NCBI GenBank assembly: GCA_041398565.1
Contig: JAWKUN010000002.1
Coordinates: forward strand, 1,116,001 to 1,180,000
Direction: 5' to 3'
DNA length: 64,000 bases
Origin: DATGPD01 sp041398565
Lineage (GTDB): Bacteria > Planctomycetota > UBA1135 > UBA2386
A program made the translations under genes and the position numbers. The notes below the pieces were generated by a model. It did not search any database. It was given only the letters and a program-made list of their open reading frames with translations, and was not told the origin of the DNA. Position 1 is the first letter of the stretch. Each line of letters starts with the position of its first letter. Below, one piece after another: positions 8,323 to 17,347 of this stretch.

Positions 8323-9215
8323 CGGGCGGGCGTGGGCGGGGGGACGGCCGCGGCGAACGTGGCGAGTCGCTGCCGGGCTTCCTGGCCGGCGGCGGTGTCG
8401 GGGAACTCCGCGGCGGCGCGCTCGAGGTGGAGGCGGTGACCGGCCGCATTGTCGACGACAGCGTAGAAGTCGGCGATGTCGACGTGCTTGCGCGCCAGCC
8501 ACTCCTCGGTGGTGGCGAGCGCCGACTGCGCCTCGCGCTTGAAATCCAGGTTCTCCTCCTCGCCGGTGATGTAGCTCTGCAGCTCTCGCCGCGTGCGCTC
8601 GAGGCTGCGCAGGTCGTACTGAGGCCCCGCCAGCGCATGGAAGCCGGCCATGGCGTCGCGGAACAGCGCTTTCGACAACCATGGCGACCGGTCGTGGAAC
8701 ATGGTGATCTGGCGGAAGTGCTCCTGCGCCGCCGTCCAGTTGCCGCGCGCGAACTCCAACTCGCCCATGAGGTGGTAGGCGTCGGCAGCGTGTTCGGAGT
8801 TGGGGAAGCGCCGCACGAAGTGCTGCAGGACGAAGGCGCCGTTGTCTTCGTCGGACCAGAAGAACCAGAAACCACCCTTGCCGTGGATCAGGAGCTTGCC
8901 GATCTCGAAGGTCAGGTTCTCGACCGCGGTGACGTGTGCCGTGAGCGGATGGTCTTCGAGGTAGCGACGCAGCACTCCGAAGGCACCCCAGGCGTCGCCG
9001 CTTCCGAATTTGGCGCGCGCCACGGCCAGCTTGTAGCGCTCGAGGTCCTCGCCGACGTAGGGAGCCTCGCCGATTCCCTCCAACAGCGACAGCGCGGCGG
9101 CGAAGTGTTCCTCGCCCAGCTCGGCCTCGCCCTGCGCCAGCACCGCCAACGCGTCCCGCGGCGGGGTCGAAGAACAGGCTGCCAAGAGCGACAGGAAGGC
9201 GAGCGTCGGACGCAT
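8319..9215 (-). CDS. TPR outer-membrane lipoprotein, BamD-like
   Basis: A 298-residue protein with a lipoprotein signal ending LLAAC (Cys14) and then tandem helical pairs of TPR type, for example about 118-150 (GAFVLQHFVRRFPNSEHAAD). The pattern of short-spaced repeats with RFPNS-like turns resembles BamD/YfiO and CpoB/YbgF proteins. It probably acts as a periplasmic scaffold at the outer membrane. I took the ATG at 9215 because the lipobox directly follows it; a longer frame to 9305 lacks a signal. Its stop overlaps the lptE ATG. Whether it is a true BamD cannot be settled by eye. Confidence 0.6.
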   Translation of the reverse strand: MRPTLAFLSLLAACSSTPPRDALAVLAQGEAELGEEHFAAALSLLEGIGEAPYVGEDLERYKLAVARAKFGSGDAWGAFGVLRRYLEDHPLTAHVTAVENLTFEIGKLLIHGKGGFWFFWSDEDNGAFVLQHFVRRFPNSEHAADAYHLMGELEFARGNWTAAQEHFRQITMFHDRSPWLSKALFRDAMAGFHALAGPQYDLRSLERTRRELQSYITGEEENLDFKREAQSALATTEEWLARKHVDIADFYAVVDNAAGHRLHLERAAAEFPDTAAGQEARQRLATFAAAVPPPTPAR

Positions 9216-9338
9216 GGCTTCGGAGTTCGGGCCGCGCCGGGCGGCATCCGCCGGCGCCGCGCGGGCGCGATGCGAACCGACGGCGCGTGCGAAGTCCAGC
9301 GGCATGTTGGCGCGCGACGCGCTGGCAGACCCGTGTCG

Positions 9339-10142
9339 TCAGGTGTCGATGGTCGGGCTGCCGCGCCGCGCAGCCGGCGCCGCGTGCGTGGCGAGCGCTC
9401 GCCGCATCGCCGCGGCGCGGCTGCGTGGCCGGCGCTCGAGCGCGTGCGCGAGCATCTCTCCGAGGACGGAGCTGGTGCCGGCCAACGTGGCCGGCGCGAC
9501 GTGCAGTTGCGGCCATCCCTTGCCGGGCGTGCGCGCCAGGGTGCGCAGGAGATCGCGCACGGACGGCGAGACCAGTGCCGCGCCGGCGGACGCGGCGGCA
9601 GGGAGGTCGAACCCGCGCCCGGCGGGTGCCAGCGCGACCGGCGCCCGCGGCGGCAGGGCAGCGCCGGTACTGGCGCATGCGTCCACCTCCGGACGCAAGC
9701 CGACTGCGTCGAGGAAACGCCATTCGAGCCCGCAGGCGACCAGCGCGAGGCTCGACTCGGGACACCGCTCGAGCAGCATCGCGCCGCCGTGCACCAGGTC
9801 GAACAGTGCGCCGTCGGCGCGCCCTTCGGGCAGGGCCTCGTCGACGATCTCCACCAGGTGCTGCGCCAGCAGGAAGCGGATCGGTTGGCGCAGACGGCGC
9901 GGTTCGTGCAGGAGGCGGGCCCGCGACAGCAGCGGCATGGTGCTGCCGCGTCGCCACAGCTCGACCTCGACCAGGTTGAGGAAATCGATCTTGCCCAGGA
10001 GGACGCTGTCGTGGCGGTGGGCGCCCTTGGCGAAGGCGCGCAGCTTGCCGTGCTCGCGTGTCAACAGCGTCACCACGCGGCTGCTCTCGCGGAAGTCGGA
10101 CCGCCGCCACACCAGGGCGTCGAACGGTGTCGGACGCGGCAC
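9339..10142 (-). CDS. recO: DNA repair protein RecO
   Basis: A 267-residue protein with the RecO layout: an N-terminal OB fold starting with a strand-rich stretch (ALVWRRSDFRESSRVVTLLT), GKLRAFAKGAHR at about 32-43, a helical centre, and a C-terminal lobe. RecO loads RecA with RecR in gap repair. The start is GTG at 10142. The central Cys cluster that binds zinc in many RecO proteins is reduced to scattered Cys (about 126, 137 and 155), so zinc binding is doubtful. It lies 13 nt after the CNNM gene. Confidence 0.8.
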   Translation of the reverse strand: MPRPTPFDALVWRRSDFRESSRVVTLLTREHGKLRAFAKGAHRHDSVLLGKIDFLNLVEVELWRRGSTMPLLSRARLLHEPRRLRQPIRFLLAQHLVEIVDEALPEGRADGALFDLVHGGAMLLERCPESSLALVACGLEWRFLDAVGLRPEVDACASTGAALPPRAPVALAPAGRGFDLPAAASAGAALVSPSVRDLLRTLARTPGKGWPQLHVAPATLAGTSSVLGEMLAHALERRPRSRAAAMRRALATHAAPAARRGSPTIDT

Positions 10143-10155
10143 GGCTCGCGACGCC

Positions 10156-11475
10156 TCAGGCGACGGTGTCGGAGCGCTCCGGCAGGAGCACCCGCAGCCG
10201 CAGGCGGTCGATGCGGCGCGCGTCGCCGCGCAGCACGGTGAACTCGACTCCCTCGATCTCGACCCGCTCGCCGACCGGCGGGATGCGGCCGAGGCGGCTG
10301 AACACGTAGCCCGCCAGCGTGTCGTAGTCGTCGTGCTCGGGTAGCTCCGTGCTCCCCAAGAACTCGTTGACCTCGGCGATGCGCGCGCGGCCGCTCACCT
10401 CGATCACGCTCCGGTCCTGCGCCACGGCCAGCGTCGCTTCCTCCACCTCGTCGAACTCGTCGTCGAGGTCGCCGACGATCTCCTCGAGGATGTCCTCGAC
10501 GGTGATCAGTCCCGCAGTGCCGCCGTACTCGTCGAGCACGATGGCGATGTGGACCTTGGCCTGCTTGAGCTGGCGCAAGAGGTCGCGCGCGCCCATCGTC
10601 TCGGGCACGAAGAGCGGCTTGCGCATGAGGTCGCGCACCCGGCGCTCGCTCAGGGCCTGGCCGGCGTTGACCACCTCGAGGACGTCCTTGGCGTAGAGCA
10701 GGCCGACGACCTCGTCCAGGCGACCCGCGTGCACCGGGTAGCGGGAGTGACCGGTTTCGGTGACCAACTGCAGCGCCTCCTCCAGGTTCTGGTCGGCGGG
10801 CAGGGCCACCACGTCGGTCCGCGGGGTCATGATCGCCGACACCTGCAGCTCCTTGAGGTCGACGATGTTGCCGATCCAGGCCTTCTCCTCGGCCTGGAGC
10901 GCGTTGCCGCGGTCGCTGTCGGCCACCGCGGCCATGATGTCCTCGGCGATGTCGTCGGGATCCTCGGTCGGCTGCTCGGGGATGCGCGCGACCCGCAGCG
11001 CGGCGCGGGCGAAGGCGCGGGCCGGGAGCAGCAACGGCAGCATCAGGGCGCGTGTCCCGGCCAGGAGCACCCAACCCTGCGCCACGACGGCCTCGGCTCT
11101 CGTCGCGGCGAGGGCCGGGGGCAGTGCTCCGCACACGGCGGCCAGCAGGAACGCGGTGATGAGGAGAGTGACCCAGGCCGGAAGCGAGCCACCGACATGG
11201 AAGGCGCACAGGCAGGCGCCGGCACCACCGAGCACGGACAGGATGCGCGCGGTGACCACCAGCTGCGGCTCGATGTGGCGCAGTTGGGCCATGCGCTCCT
11301 CGCCGACCTTGAGGCGACGCTGCAGCTTGGTTGGCGAGTAGACGAGGAGCGAGGTGCCGACCGTGGCGCCGAGGGCCGCCACGACCAGGCAGGCGAGCCC
11401 ACCGGCCAGGAGCCAGGGCGAGAAGTCCACGGTGGCGTCCAGGGATGCGGGCGCGTCGAGGGCGAGGCGGTTCAT
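10156..11475 (-). CDS. CNNM/CorC-HlyC family membrane protein with CBS pair
   Basis: A 439-residue protein: N-terminal membrane region (helices about 15-38, 66-88, 93-115 and 125-145) resembling DUF21, then a CBS pair from about 205 to 330 (IMTPRTDVVALP starts the first) and a C-terminal CorC_HlyC domain (DYDTLAGYVFSRLGRIP). The acidic stretch VEDILEEIVGDLDDEFDE links them, as usual in the family. Homologues handle Mg/Co efflux. I chose the ATG at 11475; the frame extends upstream but reads as Arg/Pro-rich noise. It is the most upstream gene of the run that reaches tsaB. Confidence 0.85.
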   Translation of the reverse strand: MNRLALDAPASLDATVDFSPWLLAGGLACLVVAALGATVGTSLLVYSPTKLQRRLKVGEERMAQLRHIEPQLVVTARILSVLGGAGACLCAFHVGGSLPAWVTLLITAFLLAAVCGALPPALAATRAEAVVAQGWVLLAGTRALMLPLLLPARAFARAALRVARIPEQPTEDPDDIAEDIMAAVADSDRGNALQAEEKAWIGNIVDLKELQVSAIMTPRTDVVALPADQNLEEALQLVTETGHSRYPVHAGRLDEVVGLLYAKDVLEVVNAGQALSERRVRDLMRKPLFVPETMGARDLLRQLKQAKVHIAIVLDEYGGTAGLITVEDILEEIVGDLDDEFDEVEEATLAVAQDRSVIEVSGRARIAEVNEFLGSTELPEHDDYDTLAGYVFSRLGRIPPVGERVEIEGVEFTVLRGDARRIDRLRLRVLLPERSDTVA

Positions 11476-12108
11476 CGAGGTGGAACCGCTGGCAAGAGAC
11501 TCACTCGCTCCCGTCGATCCCCGGAGACGCGCCCGGCGCGAGGCGGACTCTTGGGGAGAGGGTCCTCGTCGGGCGACGTGGTCCCGGCCTCGCTCCCGGT
11601 CCCGCCGGCGCGGCAGGCCGGGGGCGGCGGCGGGGTTCCGGCCGGGTCGGGGCGCGGGGCCGGCGAGGTGCGTGTCGCCGGCTGACCGTCGGCCACCGGC
11701 CGTCGCGGCGCCAGCCGGCCGGGTCGGGCCGCTCCGGCGCGGCGGCACCGCGCTTCGCGGGCGATCTGTGGTCTCCAGGCGTCAGGCGCGGCGGACGGAC
11801 GGCGTGGGGTGGCTGGCGGAGGGGTGCGACGTTCCAAACAGCACGTGACCATAGCCGTCGGCGCCGCTGCCGGCAAAGTGGGTCGACCGAACTCGGACTC
11901 CTGGGCGGTGAGCGCGGCCGATCTTCGTGAGGTGGGCGAGACCCGCGGGCGCCGCCATCCGCCGCCTCGGCGGCGCCGGAACGCCCGGGAAGGTCCGGAA
12001 ACCCCCACCTCGAAAGTGGATGGCGGTCCCTGCCGGCCGGCGCGCGGCGCCGATTCGCACCCGAGGGCCGCCGACGACGTCTGGCCTCCCTGGATCACCG
12101 GCCGTCGG
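11476..12108. other. 633-nt intergenic stretch, no gene recognised
   Basis: It lies between the end of the diguanylate cyclase gene and the start of the CNNM gene, both on the - strand. Several open frames cross it, but all read as Arg/Pro/Gly-rich sequence typical of GC-rich shadows. One perfect short stem, CGCCGC-CTCG-GCGGCG, sits at 11960-11975 and could terminate the upstream transcript. No promoter can be supported. Confidence 0.5.
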
Positions 12109-13947
12109 TCAGGAGACCCGCGTCGGCTCGTCGTAGTCGACGGAGAATCGGTTGCGGCCACGGTCCTTGCTGGCGTAGAGCGCGCGGTCGGCGCGGCTGA
12201 GCAGCGACTCGACGTTGTCTTCGCCGCGACGGTAGGCGGCGATGCCGATCGACACCGTCAGCGGCAGGCCGAGTTCGACCCCGGCGGCCTCCACCGAGGC
12301 GTGGATGCGCGTGGCGGTCACCGCTGCGTCGTCGAGACTCGTGTTGGGCAGGATCACCACGAACTCCTCGCCGCCGTAGCGCGACACGGTGTCCATCTTG
12401 CGCGTGTTCTTGCACAGGACTTGGGCAGCCGTGCGCAGAGCCTGGTCGCCCACCAGGTGCCCGTAGTTGTCGTTCAACGACTTGAACTTGTCGAGGTCCA
12501 TCATGAGGACCGTCAACGGGTCGTTGGTGCGGTTGCTGCGCGCGATCTCCTGGCGCAGGGTGGCGATGCCGACGCCACGGTTGGCCAGGCGCGTCAGCGG
12601 GTCGGTGAGCGCGAACTTCATGGCGCGCGACCGCTGCCGCTTCAGCAACAGATTCTCCTGCAGCAACGTGCTCAGGCTGGCGAGCGCCTTGGCGGTGGCT
12701 CGGTCGCGGCGCGCGTCGATCGGGGCGCCCGACACGGCGCGATCCAACAGCAGGAGGGTCGGCACGTGGAAGGTCAGGTTGATCGGGACCAGCATCGCCG
12801 ACTCCGAACCGAGGATGCCCATCAGACCCTCGCCGTCTGAGGCCTCCGGCACCAGGAGCTGCGGGTCGCCGGTGGCGACTGCGGACTCGAACATCTGCAG
12901 CTCCTCGGCGGTGAGGGCCACCAACGTGGTCGAGACGGCGCGTGGCGTGAGATCGGCCTTCTGCCGGATCCAGCAGCGGTTGAGGCCACGGATCCAGCGG
13001 ATGGCGTAGGCGCGGTCGAACCCCAGGTAGCGCAGCGCCGCCGAGGTGGTGGCGGTGATCAGCGAGCGCACGTGCTCGGAACGCTGGCAGGAAGCCAGAC
13101 TGAGCACGAGGTCGGTGGTGCGGCCGACGGTCTTGTTCGGGAAGAGGGTGTCGTCGTCGGGACCGACCCTTTGCGACTCGCTGGGCTCCGGTGTCGGCTC
13201 GAGACCGAACGGCTTGAGCAGCTCCACCACGTCGGCGCGCAGACGGTTGCCGCGCACGAAGTCCTGCATCGACGGCACGCGCTGCCCGCCCTCGACGAGC
13301 GTCGGTCCGGCCGGGGCGTTCGGATGACGGAAGCCGGCACAAATGGCGAGGTCCTCGGCGCGCCCGACGATCTCCCGCGCCGCTGCGCTCGCGGCATCGC
13401 CGCTCGAGCTCAGCGCCAGCGGCAGGTTCCAGCGTGCCACCCACTCGTCGGCACTGATCGCCACTTCGTCCAAGTTGCGCCACACCGCCAGTTCCTGGCT
13501 CCACTGGCTCAGGTCGTGCAAGAGTCCGAAGACGTACGCCTGGTCCGGGCTGAGCGTACCCGTCTGCTGGGCCAGGCCACGCGCCGCCACGGCGGTGGCC
13601 AGCGAGTGCAGCCAGAGCTCGCGGACGGCGCGCGTGCGACCGGGCGGCACCGTCGGGTTGCAGAAGGCGCGCTTGACGAACGCGACGCCCAGGCGATCCA
13701 CGAGCTGTGGAATGCTCACCACGTGCGAGCGCGGGCCGTGAACCGGCGCGTAGAACACGCGCATGCAACGCAGGACCGTCAGCGGATCGAGCTCGAGCAG
13801 GCGCGCAGTGAGGCCGCGGTCCAGGCGGTCGTCGAGCGATTTCCGCACCAGGCGGCGGATGTCCCGCAGCGCGAGGATGGACGGGAAGCCCGCGAGCGGT
13901 GTGGCCGGATTGTGGTAGGAGTTCGACAAGCGACGACATCCCTGCAT
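12109..13947 (-). CDS. HDOD-GGDEF diguanylate cyclase
   Basis: A 612-residue, apparently soluble signalling protein. Residues about 20-230 look like an HDOD domain with degenerate HD-type positions (LLHDLSQW). Residues about 260-430 form a mixed alpha/beta region that may be GAF-like. The C-terminus is a full GGDEF domain: TDPLTRLANR at its start, catalytic GGEEF at 525-529, and an RxxD I-site (RKMD, 516-519) exactly five residues before it, so an active, product-inhibited c-di-GMP synthase is predicted. It is transcribed away from an ECF sigma gene. It is the only complete GGDEF enzyme in the window and could feed the Pel locus; that link is inference. Confidence 0.9.
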   Translation of the reverse strand: MQGCRRLSNSYHNPATPLAGFPSILALRDIRRLVRKSLDDRLDRGLTARLLELDPLTVLRCMRVFYAPVHGPRSHVVSIPQLVDRLGVAFVKRAFCNPTVPPGRTRAVRELWLHSLATAVAARGLAQQTGTLSPDQAYVFGLLHDLSQWSQELAVWRNLDEVAISADEWVARWNLPLALSSSGDAASAAAREIVGRAEDLAICAGFRHPNAPAGPTLVEGGQRVPSMQDFVRGNRLRADVVELLKPFGLEPTPEPSESQRVGPDDDTLFPNKTVGRTTDLVLSLASCQRSEHVRSLITATTSAALRYLGFDRAYAIRWIRGLNRCWIRQKADLTPRAVSTTLVALTAEELQMFESAVATGDPQLLVPEASDGEGLMGILGSESAMLVPINLTFHVPTLLLLDRAVSGAPIDARRDRATAKALASLSTLLQENLLLKRQRSRAMKFALTDPLTRLANRGVGIATLRQEIARSNRTNDPLTVLMMDLDKFKSLNDNYGHLVGDQALRTAAQVLCKNTRKMDTVSRYGGEEFVVILPNTSLDDAAVTATRIHASVEAAGVELGLPLTVSIGIAAYRRGEDNVESLLSRADRALYASKDRGRNRFSVDYDEPTRVS

Positions 13948-14057
13948 CGGCTCGGTGCGGGGTTTCGCTCAAGGCCACTGTTCGCTTTGCCACAGCACCG
14001 GCCGTTGCGAAGGCGCTGACGGCGCTTCAGCAAGGCCGCGGCGGCTTTGGGGTGTCG

Positions 14058-14078
14058 CTGCAAGCATCGATGTTGCAG
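14058..14078. promoter_or_regulatory. near-perfect palindrome in a divergent promoter region
   Basis: CTGCAA-g-CATCGATG-TTGCAG: apart from one extra G at 14064 the two 10-nt halves are exact reverse complements. It lies between the diguanylate cyclase gene (-) and the ECF sigma gene (+), 66 nt before the sigma start. The size and symmetry suit an operator for a dimeric regulator. No regulator can be named. Confidence 0.4.
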
Positions 14079-14129
14079 GTGGTTGTGTCGACTTGTGGGC
14101 TGACCCGGGACGTTTGGCCCGAAGTTCGC

Positions 14130-14135
14130 AAGGAG
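14130..14135 (+). promoter_or_regulatory. ribosome binding site deciding the sigma factor start
   Basis: AAGGAG lies 9 nt before the ATG at 14145. It selects this start over the longer frame from 13899, which would overlap the divergent gene. Confidence 0.7.
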
Positions 14136-14144
14136 ACCCGGGCG

Positions 14145-14849
14145 ATGACCCAGTTGTGCGCCGGACCTGTCCAAGATCTCGACGTCGCTGACCGAGAGCC
14201 CTGGAGCCGGGAGGGGCGGCAAGGCGAGGCGGCAGATCGCGACGCCACCCTCTTGATGGACGAGTTCCGCCAGACCGGTTCGGTCGAGGTCTTCGAGCGC
14301 TTGTTCAGACTGACTGCGGGCCAGCTGATGCGTCGAGTGCGCCGGCGTGTGCGATTCGCCGGCGACCATCTCGATCCGCAGGAGCTGCTCCAGGACGCGT
14401 TCGTGAACATCTTCCGCTACCCGGATCGGTTCGACCCGAGTCGTCCGGCCGCCTTCCGGGCCTGGTCGACGACGATCGTCGACAACACCGTCCGGCGGCA
14501 CCTGCGTCGAGCGCGCGGCGGGGTCGAGCTGAGTCTGCGTCCGATGGAGGCGCTGACGCAACAGGCGGATCAGCACGCGCGAGCCCCCGAGGCGGCCATG
14601 ATCGCCGGTGAGTCGCAGGCGGCGCTGGCGCGCGCCTACGCCCTGTTCCTGTCGATCTATCTGAGCGGATTCCAGCGCCTGAGCCAACGCGAGCAGTTCG
14701 CGCTGCAGATGGTCGAGGTGCGCGGCATGCGCTACGCACAACTCGGTGCCGCGCTCGGCATCCGGGCCGAGGCGGTGAAGATGGTGGTCTTCCGTGCCCG
14801 TCGCCGCATCTGCGAGACGATGAGCCGGATCCTCAACTTGGTCGCCTGA
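14145..14849 (+). CDS. ECF-type RNA polymerase sigma factor
   Basis: A 234-residue sigma-70 family protein of ECF layout. The region-2 core is at about 60-110 (DPQELLQDAFVNIFRYPDRF, then FRAWSTTIVDNTVRRHLRR), and region 4 is at about 175-225 (RLSQREQFALQMVEVRGM, then YAQLGAALGIRAEAVKMVVFRARRR). The first about 35 residues are extra. No anti-sigma gene adjoins it. It is divergent from the HDOD-GGDEF gene, with a palindrome between them, so shared control is possible. Its targets are unknown. Confidence 0.85.
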   Translation: MTQLCAGPVQDLDVADREPWSREGRQGEAADRDATLLMDEFRQTGSVEVFERLFRLTAGQLMRRVRRRVRFAGDHLDPQELLQDAFVNIFRYPDRFDPSRPAAFRAWSTTIVDNTVRRHLRRARGGVELSLRPMEALTQQADQHARAPEAAMIAGESQAALARAYALFLSIYLSGFQRLSQREQFALQMVEVRGMRYAQLGAALGIRAEAVKMVVFRARRRICETMSRILNLVA

Positions 14850-14931
14850 GCATCCTGGCGGCCATTCGATCGCCGGCGGCGTCGCCGGGTCGGAAGGCCG
14901 TTGCAGAAGGGCCGGTGGTAACGTGCCGCCC

Positions 14932-16224
14932 ATGGTGTCACGCACCGCCGCCGAGCGCCTGTTCGTCCACGCCAAGGAACTGGTCACTCTGGCCGACGGC
15001 CCGGCCACTGGCTCGCGCCGAGGTGAGGCCATGCGACGCCTGGGGGTCGTGCCCGACGGTGCGCTGGCAGTGCGCGACGGCCGCGTCCTCGCCGCCGGAC
15101 CCACCGACCAGATCCGCGGCCGGTTCGAGGCGCCCGAGGTGGTCGACCTCAGCGGCTACGTGGCGCTGCCCGGCTTCGTCGACTGCCACACCCACCCCGT
15201 CTTCGCGCGCACGCGGGAAGAGGAGTTCCACATGCGGTGTGCCGGCGCCGACTACATGGCGATCGCTCAGGCGGGGGGCGGCATCTTGTCGTCGATGCGG
15301 GCGGTGCGCGCCGCCGACGACGATGAGCTCGCGGCGCGCGTGCGGCGCAACCTCGACGGGTTCCTGCAGCACGGGACGACGACGATCGAGGCCAAGAGCG
15401 GCTACGGGCTTTCGACCGAAGCCGAGGTGAAGAGCCTGCGCGTGCTGAGCGACGTCGTAGTGCGGCACCCGCTGCAGGTGTCGCGCACCTTCTTGGGGGC
15501 GCACGAGTTCCCGCCGGAGTATCGCGACGACCGCGAGGGCTACGTGCGCCTCCTGATCGACGAGATGATGCCCGCCGTGGTCGCGAGCGGCCTGGCCGAG
15601 TCGGCCGACGTGTTCGCCGAACCGGGCGTGTTCGATCGCGAGCAGAGCACCCGCGTGCTTCTGGCGGCCAAGTCGCTGGGTCTGCGCTTGCGCGTGCATG
15701 CGGACGAGCTGCAGCCGATGGGTGGGGCCGAGCTGGCCGTGGAGTTGGGCGCGGACTCGGCCGACCACCTCGGCCGCATCTCGCTGCTCGGGCAGGAGCT
15801 CCTGGCCGCGTCGAGCACGACCGCGGTGCTGCTGCCCGGAACCACGTTCTTCCTCAGCAAGCCGTTCGTGGCGCCGGCGCGGCCGCTGCTCGACCAGGGC
15901 GCCGCGGTGGCGCTCGCCACCGACTTCAACCCCGGCAGCTGCTACACCCAGTCGATTCCCTTCGTCATCAGCCTGGGTTGCATCCAGCTGAAGATGACGC
16001 TCGAGGAGTGCATCACGGCCGTGACCATCAATCCCGCCGCGTCGCTGCATCTCGACGACGAGATCGGCACCCTGCATCCGGGCAAACGCGCCGACCTCGC
16101 CATCCTCGACATCGAGAGCCACCGTGCGCTCGGCTACACGCTCGCCGGCAACCCGGTGGTCATGACCGTCAAGGACGGCGTTCCCGTCGCCGTCAACACG
16201 CACGAGCTACCGACCCAGGACTGA
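14932..16224 (+). CDS. hutI: imidazolonepropionase HutI
   Basis: A 430-residue amidohydrolase that opens imidazolone-5-propionate to N-formimino-L-glutamate, the third step of histidine degradation. The metal-binding DCHTHPVF is near residue 87, the substrate segment TTIEAKSGYGLSTEAE follows, then VHADEL and the C-terminal metal Asp in ATDFNPGSCYTQS, a strong HutI signature. Length matches. The start is uncertain: ATG 14932 was taken, but the GTG at 14923 is in frame and AGAAGG at 14905-14910 suits it better. No other hut gene is nearby. It converges on the HtrA-type gene with only 28 nt between. Confidence 0.93.
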   Translation: MVSRTAAERLFVHAKELVTLADGPATGSRRGEAMRRLGVVPDGALAVRDGRVLAAGPTDQIRGRFEAPEVVDLSGYVALPGFVDCHTHPVFARTREEEFHMRCAGADYMAIAQAGGGILSSMRAVRAADDDELAARVRRNLDGFLQHGTTTIEAKSGYGLSTEAEVKSLRVLSDVVVRHPLQVSRTFLGAHEFPPEYRDDREGYVRLLIDEMMPAVVASGLAESADVFAEPGVFDREQSTRVLLAAKSLGLRLRVHADELQPMGGAELAVELGADSADHLGRISLLGQELLAASSTTAVLLPGTTFFLSKPFVAPARPLLDQGAAVALATDFNPGSCYTQSIPFVISLGCIQLKMTLEECITAVTINPAASLHLDDEIGTLHPGKRADLAILDIESHRALGYTLAGNPVVMTVKDGVPVAVNTHELPTQD

Positions 16225-16234
16225 GCCCCAGGCT

Positions 16235-16252
16235 CCGACCGACGCGGGTCGG
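16235..16252. terminator. candidate bidirectional terminator
   Basis: CCGACC at 16235-16240 pairs with GGTCGG at 16247-16252 over a 6-nt loop, in the 28-nt gap between the convergent hutI and protease genes. There is no T-run on either side, so the call rests on position and stem. Confidence 0.35.
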
Positions 16253-17347
16253 CTAGCGCAGGGTCACGGGCACGTCGACGCGATGCTCGTCATACGGCAG
16301 CCCGCGGATCACCTGTACCGTGACGGTGTCACCGACCTTGCGGGCCGACAGGATGCGGCCGATGTCGTCCACGCTGCGCACCGGCTTGCCGTCGACGGCG
16401 ATGATGATGTCGCCGAGGCCTCGGCTCAGGGTGAGCTGACCGACCAGACCGGCCTCCTCGGCGCCCGAGCCACGCACGACACTGGACACGACGACACCAT
16501 CCTGGCTCGGCTGCGCGCGGATGCCGAGGGTCGGGGCCCGCTTGTTCGGGTCGATCAGGCGCGGCACCGCTTGGTTGATCGCGTCCACGGGGATGGCGAA
16601 GCCGATGCCGGCGCTGGCCCCCGACGGGCTGTAGATCGCCGTGTTCATACCGATCAGGCGCCCGGCGCTGTCCAGCAGCGGGCCGCCCGAATTGCCGGGG
16701 TTGATGGCAGCGTCGACCTGGATGCAGCCGTCGATCTCCTCGCCCTGCTCGCCGCGGATGGTGCGGTTGAGCGCGCTGATGATGCCGGTGGTCAGGCTCT
16801 GGTCGTAGCCGAACGGATTGCCGATGGCGAACACCGCCTGCCCGACCTTCAGGTCGCTCGAGCCGCCGACCTTGGGGATCGGCCGCAGGCCGGGCGGGAG
16901 CGACACCAGCTTGACCACGGCGATGTCTTGATCGGGCGCGCGGCCGATGACGACGGCCTCGTGCTCGCGGCCGTCGGCGAAGCGCACCAACACCGCCGGC
17001 CGCTCCTTCACCACGTGCCAGTTGGTGACGATGTAGCCGTTGTCGTCCCAGACGAAGCCCGTGCCGGTGCCGGCTGGATAGCCGTAGATCCGGCCCCACA
17101 CGTCCCGGCCCGTCACCCTCTCCGGTGAGGCGATGTGCACCACCGCCGGCGACACGCTCTCGAACACCCCGACCGAGGTCTTCTCGAAGTCCGCCAGATC
17201 GCCGCGTGCCTCCACCGAGCGCGGCTCCGCCTTGCCGTACGGGCGCCAGCTCACCCGCTCGTAAAGCGTGTACGCGGCGAGCGCGAAGGCGGCGCCGGCG
17301 AGCACCAACGGCAGCGGACTGGTGCGCCCACTCTCGCGACCGCTCAT
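16253..17347 (-). CDS. membrane-anchored HtrA/DegS-type serine protease
   Basis: A 364-residue S1C protease. One hydrophobic anchor lies at about 11-28, followed by the trypsin-like domain with His at about 111 (TNWHVV), Asp at about 141 (DQDIAVVK) and the nucleophile Ser at about 220 (NPGNSGGPL). A single PDZ domain occupies about 270-360 with a GLGDIIIAVDGKPV core. One anchor plus one PDZ is the DegS/HhoB plan, so a role in envelope stress or periplasmic quality control is likely. The ATG at 17347 overlaps the aceE-like stop (ATGA), an unusual partner. Confidence 0.9.
   Translation of the reverse strand: MSGRESGRTSPLPLVLAGAAFALAAYTLYERVSWRPYGKAEPRSVEARGDLADFEKTSVGVFESVSPAVVHIASPERVTGRDVWGRIYGYPAGTGTGFVWDDNGYIVTNWHVVKERPAVLVRFADGREHEAVVIGRAPDQDIAVVKLVSLPPGLRPIPKVGGSSDLKVGQAVFAIGNPFGYDQSLTTGIISALNRTIRGEQGEEIDGCIQVDAAINPGNSGGPLLDSAGRLIGMNTAIYSPSGASAGIGFAIPVDAINQAVPRLIDPNKRAPTLGIRAQPSQDGVVVSSVVRGSGAEEAGLVGQLTLSRGLGDIIIAVDGKPVRSVDDIGRILSARKVGDTVTVQVIRGLPYDEHRVDVPVTLR

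Noticed and set aside
11782..12060. A 92-codon open frame on the - strand in the 633-nt intergenic stretch
   Set aside because: No ribosome site and Pro/Arg/Gly-rich sequence without resemblance to any family.
14873..14888. CCGGCG-gcgt-CGCCGG stem after the ECF sigma gene as a terminator
   Set aside because: Short GC stems of this kind are frequent by chance in this DNA, and no T-run follows.
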